46,742 bases of DNA, taken from JBCAWW01 sp039024315 (GTDB taxonomy: Bacteria > Bacteroidota > Bacteroidia > J057). The translations under genes and the position numbers were made by a program. Shown here in pieces: positions 9,417 through 18,638 of the stretch. The notes beneath the pieces are model-generated. The model had not been told where the DNA came from. It was given only the letters and a program-made list of their open reading frames with translations, and ran no database searches. Each line of letters opens with the position of its first letter. Position 1 is the first letter of the stretch. The DNA is taken from assembly GCA_039024315.1 (NCBI GenBank), contig JBCCQN010000040.1, forward strand, positions 1 through 46,742, read 5' to 3'.

Positions 9417-10130
9417 ATGAAAAAACGTCTGATCTACAGCCTTTTGCTTGTTCTCTCTAGTTTGGTATTGCTGAATTGTAATCGCGAAAAACAAATAGTT
9501 GTCCCACATACACTGGAAATATTTCCAGCAGAAACGGGCAAATTTCGGATTACTTATGTACGCGATACGACTTTCACTACGGCAGGACGAGATAAAGGAA
9601 TTGGGGATGTTTATTTTAAGCGAGAAACAGTCTCTGGACAAGAAGAAGATCTTTTAGGCCGCACGATCAATGCCATCCAAGTCTTCCGGTCAGACTCATT
9701 TTTGTATCCCGATTACGATTTTCAGCCAGATCGAGTTTATACCCAATATCTAGAGCCGCAAACTACGGGAGACTATTATGCGGAGCGAATTGAGGAAAAC
9801 CAGCGCTTTTTGGTGCTAAAGTTTCCTGCCTTTGAGGATGTGCGTTGGAATGGCAATCAGTTTAATAATTTTGGACCTCAAGAGTTCCGTTATCATACCA
9901 TTGACACCAATGTGGTGATTAGGGGAATTACTTATGAAAACTGCGTTATGGTAGTCCAAAAAGCCGATACCAATAACTTTATCAGCGATAAGTTTGCCTA
10001 CGAAATTTATGCCCCAGGCATTGGCTTAGTCAAAAAATACGACTACACCATCGTCAATGATGGACCCCAAGGAGAATTTAATCCAGACGAAAGCCGGGTC
10101 TATATCGAAGAGATCGAAGCTTACAATTAG
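9417..10130 (+). CDS. Hypothetical lipoprotein
   Basis: Unrecognised lipoprotein of 237 residues. A basic N-terminus (MKKRLIYS), a hydrophobic core and the lipobox LLNC place the modified cysteine at residue 21, so it should be membrane-anchored. The body is beta-rich, with many aromatic residues and repeated short strands (GKFRITYVRDTTFTT, DTNVVIRGITYENCVMVV, YEIYAPGIGLVKKYDYTI). The last segment resembles lipoproteins with an internal 'GIGLVK...' beta motif found widely in Bacteroidota. It sits between the SprB-repeat protein and the two-component pair on the same strand, with gaps near 100 bases, so it may have its own promoter. A TAnnTTTG-like element is present at 9308-9315, but no clear -33 box accompanies it. 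The start codon is formed within a dispersed repeat. Confidence 0.75.
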   Translation: MKKRLIYSLLLVLSSLVLLNCNREKQIVVPHTLEIFPAETGKFRITYVRDTTFTTAGRDKGIGDVYFKRETVSGQEEDLLGRTINAIQVFRSDSFLYPDYDFQPDRVYTQYLEPQTTGDYYAERIEENQRFLVLKFPAFEDVRWNGNQFNNFGPQEFRYHTIDTNVVIRGITYENCVMVVQKADTNNFISDKFAYEIYAPGIGLVKKYDYTIVNDGPQGEFNPDESRVYIEEIEAYN

Positions 10131-10228
10131 GCCGAATGCTAAATTTCGTCACCTTTCTGTGGTCGTTCGTCCCATTTAGTTTATCTTAGGAGGAGAACCT
10201 AGCATCTTCAAGGTAAATACTAATTGCC

Positions 10229-12445
10229 ATGTATCTTACCACACGAAAGTTATTCCTCTGCCTCTTTTTATTGCCACTTTTGGCCATCGCGCACCCTGAT
10301 CGAGAAGTACTGGTATTCACACCCGGTATGGATCGGTACTTCCACCATCATGACTATCAAGATTGGGAAGAAGATGCCCCAATCAAGCTCCACTTTGAGT
10401 ATGATGGGCAAATGTTTTTTCCAGAACCAATTGGTAGTTTCAATCCGGAGCGTAGCAATAATCTCCTCAACTTCATCATCGATGGTAAATATCGTCAACA
10501 TGAAGACCGTATCTGGTTGACCGTTGAGGGCAAAACAGAGAGCTTTTTGTTGCCTGAGGGAGATGAAACAGCCTTTATTGTAGTCAATGACCCTGATATG
10601 TTTCCGTATTTGACGGAAGTACTCTCTCTAAATAGAGTACAAAAGATGCTCAAGCCTCGAGTATCAGAGTTAGACGGCATCATTGAGATTACGGAATCTC
10701 TGCAAGGGAAATTTCCCGAAAAAATAAATGCTTATTTGCCTTTTGTAACTTGGGAAGATACCGAACAAGCATTTAAAGCAGAAACCGAGCCGAGCCTTGA
10801 CTGGCGTAAGTTGAGGTTTGTGTTCAAGATGAAGACCCTTTTTAGTACCATCGCCTTCGTCGAACTCCGAGACCGTTACTATCCAGTACTGGTATCACCA
10901 TATGGAGATCATGAGATCAATTGGGCCATGGATGAAGGCAGTGAGCATCTCCGCATCATGATGGGGCGAGAATGGGAGCGTGATAGAGCTAGTGGACAAA
11001 ACTTTTTTAATAGACGCTATCCTAATGGTTTGGCCAAGAAAGACTACGATGCTTTGGTAGCAGCCTTTATGACAGATTACAGCAATCGCGTAGATACTTT
11101 GATTGCTTGGTCTCGAAGTATCGAGGAGATGTTTGGTCATCGCCATGGTGAGGCCGATGAGCTACTCAGACATATCAATCAGATTGGGCAGCACTCACAT
11201 CACGATGTCTATGGAGAAGTATTGTTGGAGCGCTATCACAAACAAGACTGGCTTGTAAGACGTGAGCAAGACAATGCTGGTGAAATATTGTTATTAGGGA
11301 TCTTCTTGAGTTTAGTGGTTTTCCTCATTGGCGCTTTCATGCGATACCGAGGCAGTAAATTCATCACCCTACAACGTCTCACTGCCTTAGAAATGACCAC
11401 CCACGCTTTTGTTTGGTGTACTATGGGAGTGTATGTACTTTTTACTCATCGTGCCGGCGCTATGGTAGTCGAAAGTCCTGCCGTATGGATATTGTACATG
11501 ACGCCGATCGCCACTTTCTATCTGAATATTCTTTATTTGATTCCCAACTTTTTAATGAAACGTCGCTGGATAGTTTATATCCTTAGTGTTGCGGGAATCA
11601 TTGCTGGATTCTTTTTGGTGGGCTTCACTTTCTTTTCTAGTCCATTACAGGGGATGAACTTAGTCAATATTGACAATGAATGGTTCTGGCTCTTTAGCGA
11701 TAATGGATATCTACAACACAATGTTGACGAAGCAATTATTGCCTTACAAATGGGGTTGATTCCGATAGCTTTGATTTACGGTATAGCACGCCATCTGCTT
11801 CTTAACCGTTTGCCGATTTTGCAGCGCCAAAAGGAAGCTCTAAACGCTGAGCTACATACGCTCAAGCATCAAATCAGTCCTCATTTCTTCTTCAATTCTC
11901 TCAATACGGTTTATAGCTTTGCCCTAAGTGAAGAAAGCCCACAAACCGCCGAAGCCATTACTCGCCTAAGTGATTTGATGCGCTTTGCCATCTACCACGG
12001 AGATCAAGATACTATAGCTTTGAATACCGAATTGGAATATCTGGCTGATTATATCGAACTCCAGCGTTTGAGACTCAATCCGGTGAAGCATGATCTACAA
12101 TACCATGTAACAGGGGATCCAGCAAATCTCAAGATTGCCCCTCTATTATTGATCACTTTGATAGAAAATGCATTCAAGCACGGTATTAGCATGAGCCATA
12201 ATTCCTATATCAATATTGATCTGTTTATTCAAGAAAATGGTTTGATCCTTACGGTTGAAAACTCAGTACATCCTGAGCAACAATTTGAAGGAGTGCCGGT
12301 AGCGACCAAAGCGGAAGTAGTAGGAGGCGTTGGCCTAGTTAACACCCAACAACGCTTGGACCTTCTCTACAAAGGACGCTACGAATGGCAGATAGAAGCA
12401 AATACTGATCACTACCTCACTCGTCTTTGCTTAGACCTTGATTAA
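10229..12445 (+). CDS. LytS-type sensor histidine kinase with large periplasmic domain
   Basis: Membrane histidine kinase of 738 residues. After a signal peptide (KLFLCLFLLPLLAIA) comes a roughly 330-residue extracytoplasmic region that I do not recognise. It has His-rich patches near both ends (FHHHDY near residue 38; GHRHGEADELLRH and GQHSHHD near 305-325). Then come about five membrane segments (352-372, 390-407, 417-440, 447-470, 504-524) and a His_kinase/HATPase module: LKHQISPHFFFNSLN with the expected phospho-acceptor His552, N-box LITLIENAFKHG, and G-box GGVGLVNTQQRLDLL. The stop overlaps the response regulator start (TAATG), showing translational coupling. Family members usually phosphorylate a LytTR regulator. 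The signal is unknown; the histidines would fit a metal ligand site, but that is a guess. Confidence 0.88.
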   Translation: MYLTTRKLFLCLFLLPLLAIAHPDREVLVFTPGMDRYFHHHDYQDWEEDAPIKLHFEYDGQMFFPEPIGSFNPERSNNLLNFIIDGKYRQHEDRIWLTVEGKTESFLLPEGDETAFIVVNDPDMFPYLTEVLSLNRVQKMLKPRVSELDGIIEITESLQGKFPEKINAYLPFVTWEDTEQAFKAETEPSLDWRKLRFVFKMKTLFSTIAFVELRDRYYPVLVSPYGDHEINWAMDEGSEHLRIMMGREWERDRASGQNFFNRRYPNGLAKKDYDALVAAFMTDYSNRVDTLIAWSRSIEEMFGHRHGEADELLRHINQIGQHSHHDVYGEVLLERYHKQDWLVRREQDNAGEILLLGIFLSLVVFLIGAFMRYRGSKFITLQRLTALEMTTHAFVWCTMGVYVLFTHRAGAMVVESPAVWILYMTPIATFYLNILYLIPNFLMKRRWIVYILSVAGIIAGFFLVGFTFFSSPLQGMNLVNIDNEWFWLFSDNGYLQHNVDEAIIALQMGLIPIALIYGIARHLLLNRLPILQRQKEALNAELHTLKHQISPHFFFNSLNTVYSFALSEESPQTAEAITRLSDLMRFAIYHGDQDTIALNTELEYLADYIELQRLRLNPVKHDLQYHVTGDPANLKIAPLLLITLIENAFKHGISMSHNSYINIDLFIQENGLILTVENSVHPEQQFEGVPVATKAEVVGGVGLVNTQQRLDLLYKGRYEWQIEANTDHYLTRLCLDLD

Positions 12446-13110
12446 TGAACGCAATCGCTATAGATGATGAGCCACAAGCGCTCAAAGTAATTAGCCTGCT
12501 CGCGGAGAAAGTGCCTTTTCTCCGTTTGCAGGCAACTTTTACAGATGCTCTCGAAGGTCTCGCTTGGCTACAAAACAATCCGGTCGACCTAGTCTTTCTC
12601 GATATCCAAATGCCTGATATCTCGGGTTTAGATTGGGTACGAGGCTTGGATAATCCGCCGATGATCATTTTCACTACTGCCTACTCAGAGTATGCTGCCG
12701 AAAGTTATGAGCTGCAAGCAGTCGATTATCTCGTCAAACCGATTTCCTTCAACCGTTTTCTCAAAGCCACTAATCGTGCAGCCCAGCTGCAACAACAAGA
12801 TCGACCGACCTTTACTTTTGTCAAAAGTGGACATCAATACGTACGGATAGATTTTGAGCAGTTGATGTATTTACAAGGAGCAGCCAATTATGTGGATTTC
12901 TTTACGGATCAAGGGCGCGTAACGGTGCGGATGAAGTTGAATGAGGCGGTATCTTTACTGCCAGATAATTTTGTGCAAATCCATCGCTCCTATTTAGTCA
13001 ATCTCAAGCGAGTCAAGAAAGTAGAGCACAATCATGTCTTCATCGGCGAGGAACAGATTTCTATAGGGAAAGCGTACCGCGAACGCTTCTTTCAGTATTT
13101 TTCTAATTGA
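12445..13110 (+). CDS. LytTR-family response regulator
   Basis: Cytoplasmic transcription regulator of 221 residues paired with the kinase directly upstream. The receiver domain covers about residues 1-115: acidic pocket Asp7-Asp8-Glu9, phosphorylation site Asp53 (VFLDIQMPDISGLDW), Thr77/Thr78, and Lys98 in DYLVKPI. The LytTR DNA-binding domain covers about 125-218, with typical segments MYLQGAANYVDFFT and FVQIHRSYLVNLKRV. Its ATG shares a base with the kinase stop codon. The target genes are not visible here; the locus could be autoregulated. Its 3' end overlaps the convergent helicase gene by 19 bases. Confidence 0.95.
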   Translation: MNAIAIDDEPQALKVISLLAEKVPFLRLQATFTDALEGLAWLQNNPVDLVFLDIQMPDISGLDWVRGLDNPPMIIFTTAYSEYAAESYELQAVDYLVKPISFNRFLKATNRAAQLQQQDRPTFTFVKSGHQYVRIDFEQLMYLQGAANYVDFFTDQGRVTVRMKLNEAVSLLPDNFVQIHRSYLVNLKRVKKVEHNHVFIGEEQISIGKAYRERFFQYFSN

Positions 13111-15542
13111 AGCTGCATTTTTTTTACCCGATTGACGAGCTTCTCAGAACTCAAGCGTTCGCGTAAGCGATCCACCATAATTGGGAAACAAAAAGGCGTA
13201 AATTTAGGTGGCTCAGTGAGCAATAATCTCTGACTGCTTAATCTTTTCAATGCTTTGTGGAGGCGACTCTCATCGATCTGGTGATCGAGGGTTTCACGGT
13301 GAGCTTGTTGGAGCAGGAGATTTTCGGGATCGTACTCCTTAAATATCTTGAAAAGTAAAGCGGCAGAGGCTTGTAAATGCTTGCTTTTGATCACCTTGCC
13401 AGGATAGCCTTTGAAAAGTAAACCCGAAATGTGCGCAATCTCTCTAAAGCGTCGACTGACCATTTCGGTTTGGTTGATGGCGTAGCTGATATCCGCACTG
13501 AGGTTTTCGGTAGAAAAAAGCCCTGCTTCTAGCGCTTCCTCAAAAGGAATCTCCTGATCAGAAAGTAATTCAAAGCCATAATCATTCATAGCGATAGAAA
13601 AGCTCATGGGCTGTAGCTGAGCAATGCGGTAAGCCATGAGGGTGCCTAAGATTTCGTGCACCACTCGACCCTCGAATGGGTAAATGAAGAGGTGATGCCC
13701 TTCCCGACTGCGGATGGACTCCACCAAACACTCTTCCTTTCTTGGGATAGTGGACCATTGTTGTTGCCGCTGAAATAGCGGAACGAGGCGTTCCAACTCT
13801 TCGTGTGAGCGATCCCCATCCAAAAAGCTATCGAGCTGCTGCCGGTACAAATCAGCTAATTGAGAGCTAAGCAACATTCTGGCCCCCATCCAACGGGGTA
13901 CCTTGCCTTTGGTAGATTTTGAACGTCGGACCAATACGTCTGTGTTACGAATCTTGACCAACTCCAATGGACGCCCACTAAACCAGAATATATCCCCAGG
14001 CTTTAGTCCTGAAACAAAGCTTTCTTCCACAGTACCTAAGCGACCTCCCTTGACATATTTGATCGTCATGCTGATGTCGCTCACGATAGTGCCGATTGAC
14101 AGGCGGTGCTGGCGCGCGATCTGCTTATTGTTGACTTTGTAGGTGCCGTCCTCCTCTATTTCGATTTTGTGGTAGTTCTCATAAGCAAAGAGGGACTTGC
14201 CGCCAGTAGTAAGGAAATCTAGCATCCAATTGTACTCCTCGCGACTGAGGTCTTGGAAGCAATAGGTCTGAGTGACCTCTTGATAAACTGCTTCGGGTTT
14301 GAAACCATCGGCTACCGCTAAACTGACCAAGTATTGTAGCAAGACATCATGGGCTTGGACCACAGGTACCCTTGATTCGATCACTTTGTTGGCAACCGCT
14401 TCACGCAAGGCCGCGGCTTCAATCAATTCGAGAGAATGGGTAGGAACAAAGTAGATCTTACTCAAAGCTCCTGGGCGGTGCCCACTACGACCGGCGCGTT
14501 GCACGAAGCGCGCTACCCCTTTAGGTCCTCCAATCTGGATAATCGTCTCTACGGGTCTAAAGTCCACGCCTAAATCAAGAGAAGAGGTACAAACTACCAC
14601 TTTGAGTTGTTCGTTGTGGAGGGCATCCTCAACCCAATTACGAAGCTTGCGATCAATGGCCCCATGATGCATGGCGATTATGCCGGCAAAGTCTGGATAA
14701 GCATCTAGTAATACTTGATACCAAATCTCGCATTGCGCACGAGTATTTGTGAAGATGAGGGTAGAACGACTTTGCTTGAGGATGGGGATAATCTTATCCA
14801 CCATGGTGATGCCAAGGTGGCCTGACCAAGGGAAGCGTTCGATGGTATCGGGCAAGAGAGATTGAACCTCGATGCGCTTTTGGATGTTAGCTTGGACGAG
14901 TTGGTAAGGCCGTTCTTGCTTCGCAGAACCCAAGAGCACATCCATGGCTTGGTCGATATTTCCGATAGTGGCGGAGATACCCCAAATCCTGACGTTGGGC
15001 GAGAGGTTTCGCAAATGCCCGATAGCAAGTTCCATCTGCACCCCACGTTTGCTGCCTAAGAGTTCATGCCATTCGTCCACTACGATCAACTTGAGGTCCT
15101 TAAAAAGCTTTGCGTGTCCCTTGCTGGCAAAAAGTACGTGTAAGCTTTCAGGCGTAGTGATCAACCCCTGAGGCATGCTCCGCTTTTGCTTTTGCTTTTG
15201 GGAAGAGGAGGTGTCGCCGGTACGGGTTTCGATGCGCCAGTCTAGGCCCATTTCTGCGGTCGCAGAACGCGTAGCTTGCAAGATATCTTGACTCAGGGCG
15301 CGCAGGGGGGTGATCCAAATGACTTGTAGGCCTTTGGCAGACTTGCTAGATTGCTCACCTTCGACCAAAGCGGTAAGCAACATGGGAATCCACATAGCAA
15401 GGGTCTTACCACTGCCTGTAGGAGCGTTGAGAATACCGTTATTGCCAGCTAGATAATGACGGATCATTTCCTCTTGGAAGGGAAACATTTGCCATCCTCG
15501 ACTTGCGTACCAATTTCTTGCCTTTTGCAGGGCCTGTTCCAT
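13092..15542 (-). CDS. Ligase-associated Lhr-like DEXH-box helicase
   Basis: Superfamily 2 helicase of 816 residues, matching the DNA ligase-associated DEXH helicase family (Lhr-like). RecA domain 1 has Walker A APTGSGKT (40-47) and motif II as DEWH (156-159) instead of DEAH. RecA domain 2 has CTSSLDLGVDF and the arginine-finger motif VQRAGRSGHRPG. The rest matches the Lhr winged-helix and beta-barrel core (for example FPIMVDRLRERLSSEKLVNRV at the C-terminus). In other bacteria this gene sits with an ATP-dependent ligase, an exonuclease-like protein and the phosphoesterase PdeM, forming a DNA repair set. Here only PdeM is within the window (27738). The gene ends inside the convergent regulator gene and starts 111 bases from the divergent serine hydrolase. 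Confidence 0.9.
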   Translation of the reverse strand: MEQALQKARNWYASRGWQMFPFQEEMIRHYLAGNNGILNAPTGSGKTLAMWIPMLLTALVEGEQSSKSAKGLQVIWITPLRALSQDILQATRSATAEMGLDWRIETRTGDTSSSQKQKQKRSMPQGLITTPESLHVLFASKGHAKLFKDLKLIVVDEWHELLGSKRGVQMELAIGHLRNLSPNVRIWGISATIGNIDQAMDVLLGSAKQERPYQLVQANIQKRIEVQSLLPDTIERFPWSGHLGITMVDKIIPILKQSRSTLIFTNTRAQCEIWYQVLLDAYPDFAGIIAMHHGAIDRKLRNWVEDALHNEQLKVVVCTSSLDLGVDFRPVETIIQIGGPKGVARFVQRAGRSGHRPGALSKIYFVPTHSLELIEAAALREAVANKVIESRVPVVQAHDVLLQYLVSLAVADGFKPEAVYQEVTQTYCFQDLSREEYNWMLDFLTTGGKSLFAYENYHKIEIEEDGTYKVNNKQIARQHRLSIGTIVSDISMTIKYVKGGRLGTVEESFVSGLKPGDIFWFSGRPLELVKIRNTDVLVRRSKSTKGKVPRWMGARMLLSSQLADLYRQQLDSFLDGDRSHEELERLVPLFQRQQQWSTIPRKEECLVESIRSREGHHLFIYPFEGRVVHEILGTLMAYRIAQLQPMSFSIAMNDYGFELLSDQEIPFEEALEAGLFSTENLSADISYAINQTEMVSRRFREIAHISGLLFKGYPGKVIKSKHLQASAALLFKIFKEYDPENLLLQQAHRETLDHQIDESRLHKALKRLSSQRLLLTEPPKFTPFCFPIMVDRLRERLSSEKLVNRVKKMQLQLEKY

Positions 15543-15653
15543 ATATTTTCAACTAGGAAGACGCAGCAGAGTTTGAGAAATTTTTTGCAAGCTACAACCT
15601 TTGGTCCCCAAAGCTCTCTTTGCCTAAAATAGCACTCCACTAATCCAAGTCTT

Positions 15654-16730
15654 ATGAAACCTACTTTCACTCTACTTCTATCTATGTTAATGCTCAGTTT
15701 AGGCTGTAACAGTCACAAAGCTGCCTTCCAAGGCAAAGCTTGGGAAGTTGATAATACTTCTTTTGATCAGGCTAAGCTTGATGCCCTCACCCAGTTTATC
15801 CGCGATAGTCTAAATACAACGGGCGTGGTCGCCATCCACAAAGGAAAAATGATCTATCAATATGGCAATGTCAAAAAAGTCAGTTACATCGCCTCTTGCC
15901 GTAAGAGTGTACTCAGTATGCTGTATGGAAAACATATTGAAAATGGTACTATCGATCTGAGTCAAACGATAGGGGAAATTGGTATTACCGAAGAAGGTGG
16001 TCTTTTGCCGATTGAGCAAAGCGCAAAAGTAGATCATATCATCACCTCACGTTCTGGTGTCTTTCATTTGGCTTCCAATGGAGGTTATGACATCAATAAC
16101 TTTAAAGAGCGCGGTAGCGCTGAACCAGGTGAGTACTTTGTTTACAATAATTGGGACTTCAATGTGGCAGGGGCGATCTTAGAGCAAAAGACTGGTAAAA
16201 CGGTCTATGAGGAAATCGAAGCTCAGTTAGCCATTCCTCTCGGCTTTGAGGACTGGAATATCAAAAATCAACGCAAGAGTGGCGATACCAAAAAGTCCCA
16301 GTACAAAGCCTATCACATGTACTTCTCTACCCGAGATATGGCTAAGATTGGGCAATTGATGCTCAATGAAGGTGAATGGAAAGGACAACAGTTAATCTCT
16401 AAAGAGTGGATCAAAAAGTCTACTAATATGGTGACTCCTAGGGATACAGTCATGGCGAGAATAGGCGGCTCTAGTCCCTCTACGCCTGAATACAGCTACA
16501 GTTATATGTGGTGGCTGATCGAGGACTTTAAAGACAATCCTGTCTATGAAGGGGCTTATACTGCCTCGGGATATGGTGGGCAGTACATCACGGTGATCCC
16601 CAAGCTAGACTTGGTGGTTGCCCATAAAACGGTGCTCAATATTCCTTCTAAGCTTGGGTGGGCTTACAAAGCCACTTTTGAAGGGCAATATTTTGAGATC
16701 GTTGACCAGATCATCAATGCCAAAAATTAG
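15654..16730 (+). CDS. Serine hydrolase of the beta-lactamase / PBP family, lipoprotein
   Basis: Membrane-anchored hydrolase of 358 residues. The N-terminus is a lipoprotein signal (LLLSMLMLSLGC, Cys18). The beta-lactamase class C/esterase fold is shown by the catalytic Ser81-x-x-Lys84 in IASCRKSVLSM, the Tyr164-Asn-Asn motif in FVYNNWDFNVAGAI, and a C-terminal AHKT in place of KTG. These are the residues of penicillin-recognising enzymes, but family members include esterases, D-aminopeptidases and DD-peptidases, so the substrate cannot be told. Just after its stop lies copy A of a structured intergenic repeat. It is divergent from the helicase gene and probably monocistronic. Confidence 0.88.
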   Translation: MKPTFTLLLSMLMLSLGCNSHKAAFQGKAWEVDNTSFDQAKLDALTQFIRDSLNTTGVVAIHKGKMIYQYGNVKKVSYIASCRKSVLSMLYGKHIENGTIDLSQTIGEIGITEEGGLLPIEQSAKVDHIITSRSGVFHLASNGGYDINNFKERGSAEPGEYFVYNNWDFNVAGAILEQKTGKTVYEEIEAQLAIPLGFEDWNIKNQRKSGDTKKSQYKAYHMYFSTRDMAKIGQLMLNEGEWKGQQLISKEWIKKSTNMVTPRDTVMARIGGSSPSTPEYSYSYMWWLIEDFKDNPVYEGAYTASGYGGQYITVIPKLDLVVAHKTVLNIPSKLGWAYKATFEGQYFEIVDQIINAKN

Positions 16731-16735
16731 GAAAA

Positions 16736-16880
16736 AGTACAGAGTAGGACGTATTCCGAAAGCTTTCGGGAGTATTCAGTACAGAGAAAAGCGGTCTTAT
16801 TGAACCGTGTAGACCCATTTTTCTAGGTCTTAATACTGAATACCATTGTCTAGCTACTTAAACATCAGTACAGAGTATTA
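16736..16880 (+). repeat. Structured intergenic repeat, copy A
   Basis: First of three same-orientation copies (others at 19781 and 21506). It contains the 14-base palindrome CCGAAAGCTTTCGG at 16756-16769, the arms AGTATTCAGTA (16771-16781) and TACTGAATAC (16833-16842), and the inner arms GCGGT (16791-16795) and ACCGT (16804-16808). The outer arms are inverted, so the whole unit can fold. Confidence 0.75.
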
Positions 16881-16966
16881 GGATGTTTGAAAAAGGACCT
16901 GAATTAGTCCTTAAAGCTACCTCCCTTGGTACTCACACTTTATGCTTGGTAGTAATAACCAAAAAT

Positions 16967-17008
16967 CCCCTTAGGCGCATAAGTATGCAAAAGCATGGGC
17001 CTAAGGGG
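16967..17008 (-). terminator. Hairpin, likely terminator of the flavodoxin-family gene
   Basis: CCCCTTAGGC (16967-16976) pairs perfectly with GCCTAAGGGG (16999-17008). On the minus strand the hairpin lies about 110 bases beyond the flavodoxin-family stop and is followed by ATTTTTGG, fitting a factor-independent terminator. The motif GGTACTCAC is repeated on both sides (16928 and 17007). The rest of the 390-base gap (16731-17121) holds repeat copy A and no gene that I can see. Confidence 0.55.
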
Positions 17009-17121
17009 TACTCACTATTTGGGAGATCTGTTATTAGCCTTGCTAAATCCACGACTTAGCGTTCGCCGATGGAGGCGTAAAAAATAAAAAAATAGCTAAG
17101 AAATAGAGCCAGCAGAGGAGG

Positions 17122-17880
17122 CTATCTTTTGTGCTCTGGACTGTCAAAACCGGCTTGACATCCTGCCGCCCATTCGTCGGGTTGGTTGCCGTAGGCAGGG
17201 ATCCCCCCATTGTCTTTGAGCATGCGCGCTAAGTGGAGGCAGTTCCAGACCAGGAAGGTAGTGTTGCGATTGGTAAAATCGTTTTCTGGACCACCGGAGC
17301 CAGGATCGCGATAAGAGGGACCGGGACCGGCTTCTCCCATCCAACCAGCATCCGCTTGTGGGGGTACAGTATAGCCAATGTGGGAAAGAGAAAAGAGGAT
17401 ACTCATCGCGCAATGTTTGACGCCGTCTTCATTACCAGTAATCAAGGTTGCGCCTACTTTGTCGTAATCTCGGTATTGGCCCTTGGCGTTGAATTGGTGG
17501 GTATAACCATACATTCTTTCGAGTGTCCGATTGCAAACGGAGGATTTTTCTCCCAACCAAACGGAAGTACAAAGGATCAGGATATCGCAAGCATCTACCT
17601 CTTTTTGGATCATGGGCCATTCATCTTTTTCCCACTCGGGAGTTTGCGACATGTCAAGCCCTAAGCCTGCAGCGACATTATAGTCAACGGGTCTGATGAT
17701 TTTGGTGGAGGCTCCGACGGATTCGAATATCCTTTGGGCCATCTTGATGAGGCCCTCGGTATGAGATAGTACAGGGGTTCTGTTTAAGGTGCAATTGAGA
17801 AAAAGCACCTTCAAGTCATCGTACTTTGCTGGTGGATTTTCACAATTTTTTTCGGTCATTTTGCTAAACTGCTCGCTCAT
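17122..17880 (-). CDS. Flavodoxin / NADPH-dependent FMN reductase-like protein
   Basis: Cytoplasmic protein of 252 residues in the flavodoxin-like fold. After a 25-residue polar N-terminus, the first beta strand and phosphate loop KVLFLNCTLNRTPVLSHTEG should bind the FMN phosphate. A second flavin segment DILILCTSVWLGEKSSVCNRTLERM follows near residue 105. The C-terminal third has a Gly/Pro-rich stretch (ADAGWMGEAGPGPSYRD) that normal flavodoxins lack but which I associate with long members of this NAD(P)H-dependent oxidoreductase group. Substrate is unknown: quinone, azo or nitro compounds are typical for relatives. It stands alone, bounded by a hairpin on each side. Confidence 0.75.
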   Translation of the reverse strand: MSEQFSKMTEKNCENPPAKYDDLKVLFLNCTLNRTPVLSHTEGLIKMAQRIFESVGASTKIIRPVDYNVAAGLGLDMSQTPEWEKDEWPMIQKEVDACDILILCTSVWLGEKSSVCNRTLERMYGYTHQFNAKGQYRDYDKVGATLITGNEDGVKHCAMSILFSLSHIGYTVPPQADAGWMGEAGPGPSYRDPGSGGPENDFTNRNTTFLVWNCLHLARMLKDNGGIPAYGNQPDEWAAGCQAGFDSPEHKR

Positions 17881-17905
17881 AGTTTCTGTTTTTATTAAAA
17901 GGTAG

Positions 17906-17928
17906 CTCGAACTTTGGTTCGAGTTTTT
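17906..17928 (+). terminator. Hairpin with T-run
   Basis: CTCGAAC (17906-17912) and GTTCGAG (17917-17923) form a 7-base stem with a TTTG loop, followed by five T residues, as in a plus-strand terminator. It lies between two minus-strand genes, so it would stop antisense transcription. On the minus strand it follows the GNAT gene without a clear T-run. Confidence 0.5.
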
Positions 17929-18037
17929 GGGATTAAATGGCGGTTTAAGCCTAATTGCTTAGACGTTAGTTTACACTATTTTGGGGATATGGACGGTTTT
18001 TATGTTAGAAATCGACTTTTGTACTTCACGATTCTGT

Positions 18038-18547
18038 TCAAAGCTCCTGACACATCCAAAGGCTGGGGATTTCGACATTAAATCCGGCTTTGCGGTAGGC
18101 CTTTCTCGCGGGTAAATGCGCCGGATCACCTCCAGTAGCTACAGTAGCGACTTTCATACCAGCCTCCTTCATTTTTTGCACAGCAAATTGGTACATATGG
18201 CTACCTAGACCCTGTCCAGCGAAATCTGGATCGATCGCATTCAATCCTATTTCGCCCACAAGAGAGTCCGTGTCAATTTTAATGGCAATGAAGCCAGCAA
18301 TTTTCTGCTCGAAGATGAGATTCCACATTTCCCATTCCGAATCTTGAGCCAGCAGGGATGGTAGCATTTCTTTTTGCGCTTCGTCTTCCGGGCGTTGCGC
18401 GCGTTCATAAATCGTATCGCCTAAAATGCTTTGAAACGAGGCAAAGATCGCCTGAAAAGCGCTTGTTCTTATGAGCTCCAATGGTTTTAGATCTTCTCTC
18501 CGAGAACGCTCATACCTAATCCTAGGATGGGGGGAAGGGGATGGCAT
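18038..18547 (-). CDS. GNAT-family N-acetyltransferase
   Basis: Acetyltransferase of 169 residues. The GNAT fold is supported by the strand-helix order and by the acetyl-CoA loop DPDFAGQGLGSHMYQFAVQKM near residue 110, where the usual R/Q-x-x-G-x-G/A pattern appears as AGQGLGSHM. Preceding strands include AGFIAIKIDTDSLVGEIGLNAID, and the C-terminal PARKAYRKAGF is typical. The substrate cannot be told; relatives modify small amines, antibiotics or protein termini. It is followed on the same strand by the flavodoxin-family gene after 157 bases and preceded by the AraC gene after 91 bases. Confidence 0.82.
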   Translation of the reverse strand: MPSPSPHPRIRYERSRREDLKPLELIRTSAFQAIFASFQSILGDTIYERAQRPEDEAQKEMLPSLLAQDSEWEMWNLIFEQKIAGFIAIKIDTDSLVGEIGLNAIDPDFAGQGLGSHMYQFAVQKMKEAGMKVATVATGGDPAHLPARKAYRKAGFNVEIPSLWMCQEL

Positions 18548-18638
18548 AGATACTTGATGATTAAGCCTAAGGGTAATACTAATTGAGGCAGTGCCTTTAA
18601 AAGAAAAAAAGCACTACCCCGGTGGAAGTTAAATAATT

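Noticed and set aside
13092..13110. Overlap of the regulator and helicase genes as a sign of frameshift
   Set aside because: Both C-termini look complete and a short tail-to-tail overlap is plausible in this compact genome.
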